13,864 nucleotides of DNA, taken from assembly GCA_023443095.1 (NCBI GenBank), contig JAEZVV010000105.1:1-13864 (forward strand). The letters are read 5' to 3'. The notes under the pieces were generated by a model. The model saw only the letters and a list, made by a program, of their open reading frames with translations, was not told the DNA's origin and did not search any database. The stretch is from Pseudomonadota bacterium. Lineage in GTDB: Bacteria; Pseudomonadota; Gammaproteobacteria; Burkholderiales; Burkholderiaceae_F. The position numbers and the translations under genes are program-made. Shown here piece by piece: positions 12,739 through 13,864 of this stretch (the first letter of the stretch is position 1; every line of letters begins with the position of its first letter).

Positions 12739-13659
12739 TCATTCGGCCGGCAGGTAGCCTTCGACCGAGAGGTAACGCTCGCCGGTGTCGTAGTTGAAGC
12801 CGAGCACGCGCGCATTGGTGGGCAGCTCGGGCAGCTTCTGCGCGATCGCGGCGAGCGTGGCGCCCGACGAGATCCCGACCAGCAGGCCTTCTTCGCGCGC
12901 GCTGCGCCGGCCCATCTCGCGCGCCGGTTCGGCCTCGACCTGGATCACGCCGTCGAGCAGGGCCGTGTCGAGAATCTTGGGGATGAAACCCGCGCCTATG
13001 CCCTGGATCGGGTGCGGCGCCGGCGCTCCGCCCGAGATCACCGGGCTGGCCGCGGGTTCGACTGCAAACACCTTCAGGTTCGGCCAGGCCTGCTTCAGGA
13101 CCTTGGCCACGCCGGTGATGTGGCCACCCGTGCCCACGCCCGTGATCAGAACGTCGAGCCCTTCGGGGAAGTCGGCCAGGATCTCCTGCGCCGTGGTGCG
13201 TTCGTGCACGGCGACGTTGGCGGGGTTTTCGAACTGCTGCGGAATCCAGGCGCCGGGAGTGGCGGCGGCAAGTTCCTCGGCCTTGGCGATCGCGCCTTTC
13301 ATGCCGAGCGCGCGCGGGGTCAGTTCGAACTCGGCGCCGTAAGCGAGCATCAGGCGGCGCCGCTCGACGCTCATGCTGTCGGGCATCACCAGGATCAGCC
13401 GGTAACCCTTGACCGCGGCGACCATCGCCAGGCCGATCCCGGTATTGCCGGAGGTGGGTTCGATGATGGTTCCGCCAGGCTTCAGGACGCCGCGCGCCTC
13501 GGCGTCTTCGACCATCGACAGCGCAATGCGGTCCTTGATCGACCCGCCCGGGTTGGACCGTTCGCTTTTGATCCAAACCTGCGCGTTCGGGCCGAACAGG
13601 CGGTTGACACGGATGGCGGGGGTGTTGCCGATGGTGGCAAGGATGTTCGCGGCTTTCAT
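12739..13659 (-). CDS. cysK: Cysteine synthase (O-acetylserine sulfhydrylase), CysK type
   Basis: This 306-aa PLP enzyme makes L-cysteine from O-acetylserine and sulfide in the cytoplasm. PLP lysine K42 lies in NPGGSIKDRIA. PTSGNTG (68-74) binds the substrate carboxylate, GVGTGG (174-179) binds the phosphate, and GISSGA (262-267) includes the serine beside the pyridine nitrogen. IQGIGAGFIPKILD (218-231) is the CysK-type segment; CysM, which also accepts thiosulfate, differs there. The length is typical of bacterial CysK. The start ATG at 13659 has GAGG about 6 nt upstream. The nearby thiosulfate-handling operon is a suggestive context, but 3 kb and two other genes separate them, so co-regulation is not shown. 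Confidence 0.93.
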   Translation of the reverse strand: MKAANILATIGNTPAIRVNRLFGPNAQVWIKSERSNPGGSIKDRIALSMVEDAEARGVLKPGGTIIEPTSGNTGIGLAMVAAVKGYRLILVMPDSMSVERRRLMLAYGAEFELTPRALGMKGAIAKAEELAAATPGAWIPQQFENPANVAVHERTTAQEILADFPEGLDVLITGVGTGGHITGVAKVLKQAWPNLKVFAVEPAASPVISGGAPAPHPIQGIGAGFIPKILDTALLDGVIQVEAEPAREMGRRSAREEGLLVGISSGATLAAIAQKLPELPTNARVLGFNYDTGERYLSVEGYLPAE

Positions 13660-13864
13660 GGCAGAACCTCAAAAGGGATGGCGCAAGCCTAGCGCCAAAG
13701 TCGGGCGGGCTAGATGAGTGTTGGGGATGAGTTGATGCGGTGGGGGAGGGATGTGCCCGCTGTGCGGTGAGCGATTGCGCTTGCGCGTGGCGCTGGTTTT
13801 GGTCCCGCTACGCAGGGCGCTTTCGCTGCGCGATGCGTCCAGCGGCCCGGGCCGCCGCAGGGCC
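13660..13864. other. Gene-free right end
   Basis: Some 205 bp upstream of cysK hold no credible ORF or RNA. The part next to cysK should hold its promoter; TAGGCT on the minus strand at about 13687-13692 is a weak -10 candidate. The plus strand is G-rich around 13721-13760. I see no repeat or attachment site. Confidence 0.4.

Noticed and set aside
12739..13659. Calling the cysteine synthase CysM because of the nearby thiosulfate-type operon
   Set aside because: The IQGIGAGFIP segment is CysK-type, so context alone is not enough to assign CysM.

Overview
The window is GC-rich chromosomal DNA. Protein content and signals suggest a motile, Gram-negative betaproteobacterium; a Rhodocyclales-like lineage is my guess and is not proven by the window. 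It holds 13 protein-coding genes (two of them small), no tRNA, rRNA or CRISPR array, and no insertion sequence. All genes look intact. Most are ordinary chromosomal housekeeping or accessory genes, so this is not an obvious plasmid, phage or island.

Layout. A minus-strand SAM-dependent methyltransferase (38-661) is followed by about 500 bp without a gene. Its left half (about 720-960) is clearly AT-rich and carries three perfect DnaA boxes sharing the 11-mer TCTGTGGATAA, plus inverted repeats and degenerate boxes. Next come a Crp/Fnr-type regulator with a CxxC motif in its sensor domain (1160-1888) and an EamA/DMT drug-metabolite exporter (1927-2829). The exporter converges, with overlapping stop codons, on a COQ8-like ABC1 atypical kinase (2820-4151). 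The ABC-F ATPase gene uup is divergent from it (4220-6040). Both the exporter and uup have a TATCGT -10-like hexamer 8-9 nt before the ATG and no Shine-Dalgarno sequence, suggesting leaderless mRNAs.

The centre holds two envelope proteins (a secreted Gly/Tyr/Pro-rich protein and a glycine-zipper lipoprotein) and an orphan HicA-fold protein lacking the usual catalytic histidine. A tight three-gene sulfur operon follows: a periplasmic tandem rhodanese, a YeeE/YedE (TsuA-like) sulfur-compound transporter, and a 57-aa single-pass membrane protein translationally coupled to it. I infer that this operon handles thiosulfate or a related sulfane-sulfur compound across the inner membrane.

The right end holds an Aer-type PAS chemoreceptor on the minus strand, with a convincing sigma-28 promoter. 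It is divergent from a TTG-initiated fold-type II PLP enzyme of the threonine dehydratase / serine racemase / threo-3-hydroxyaspartate dehydratase group. That gene converges, across a perfect bidirectional terminator, on cysK (cysteine synthase). The last about 200 bp hold no recognised gene.

The strongest unexplained signal is the excess of DnaA boxes between 432 and 3657, centred on the AT-rich intergenic region. It could be a replication origin, a DnaA-titration locus or a DnaA-regulated promoter region, even though dnaA, dnaN, gyrB and parAB are not in view.
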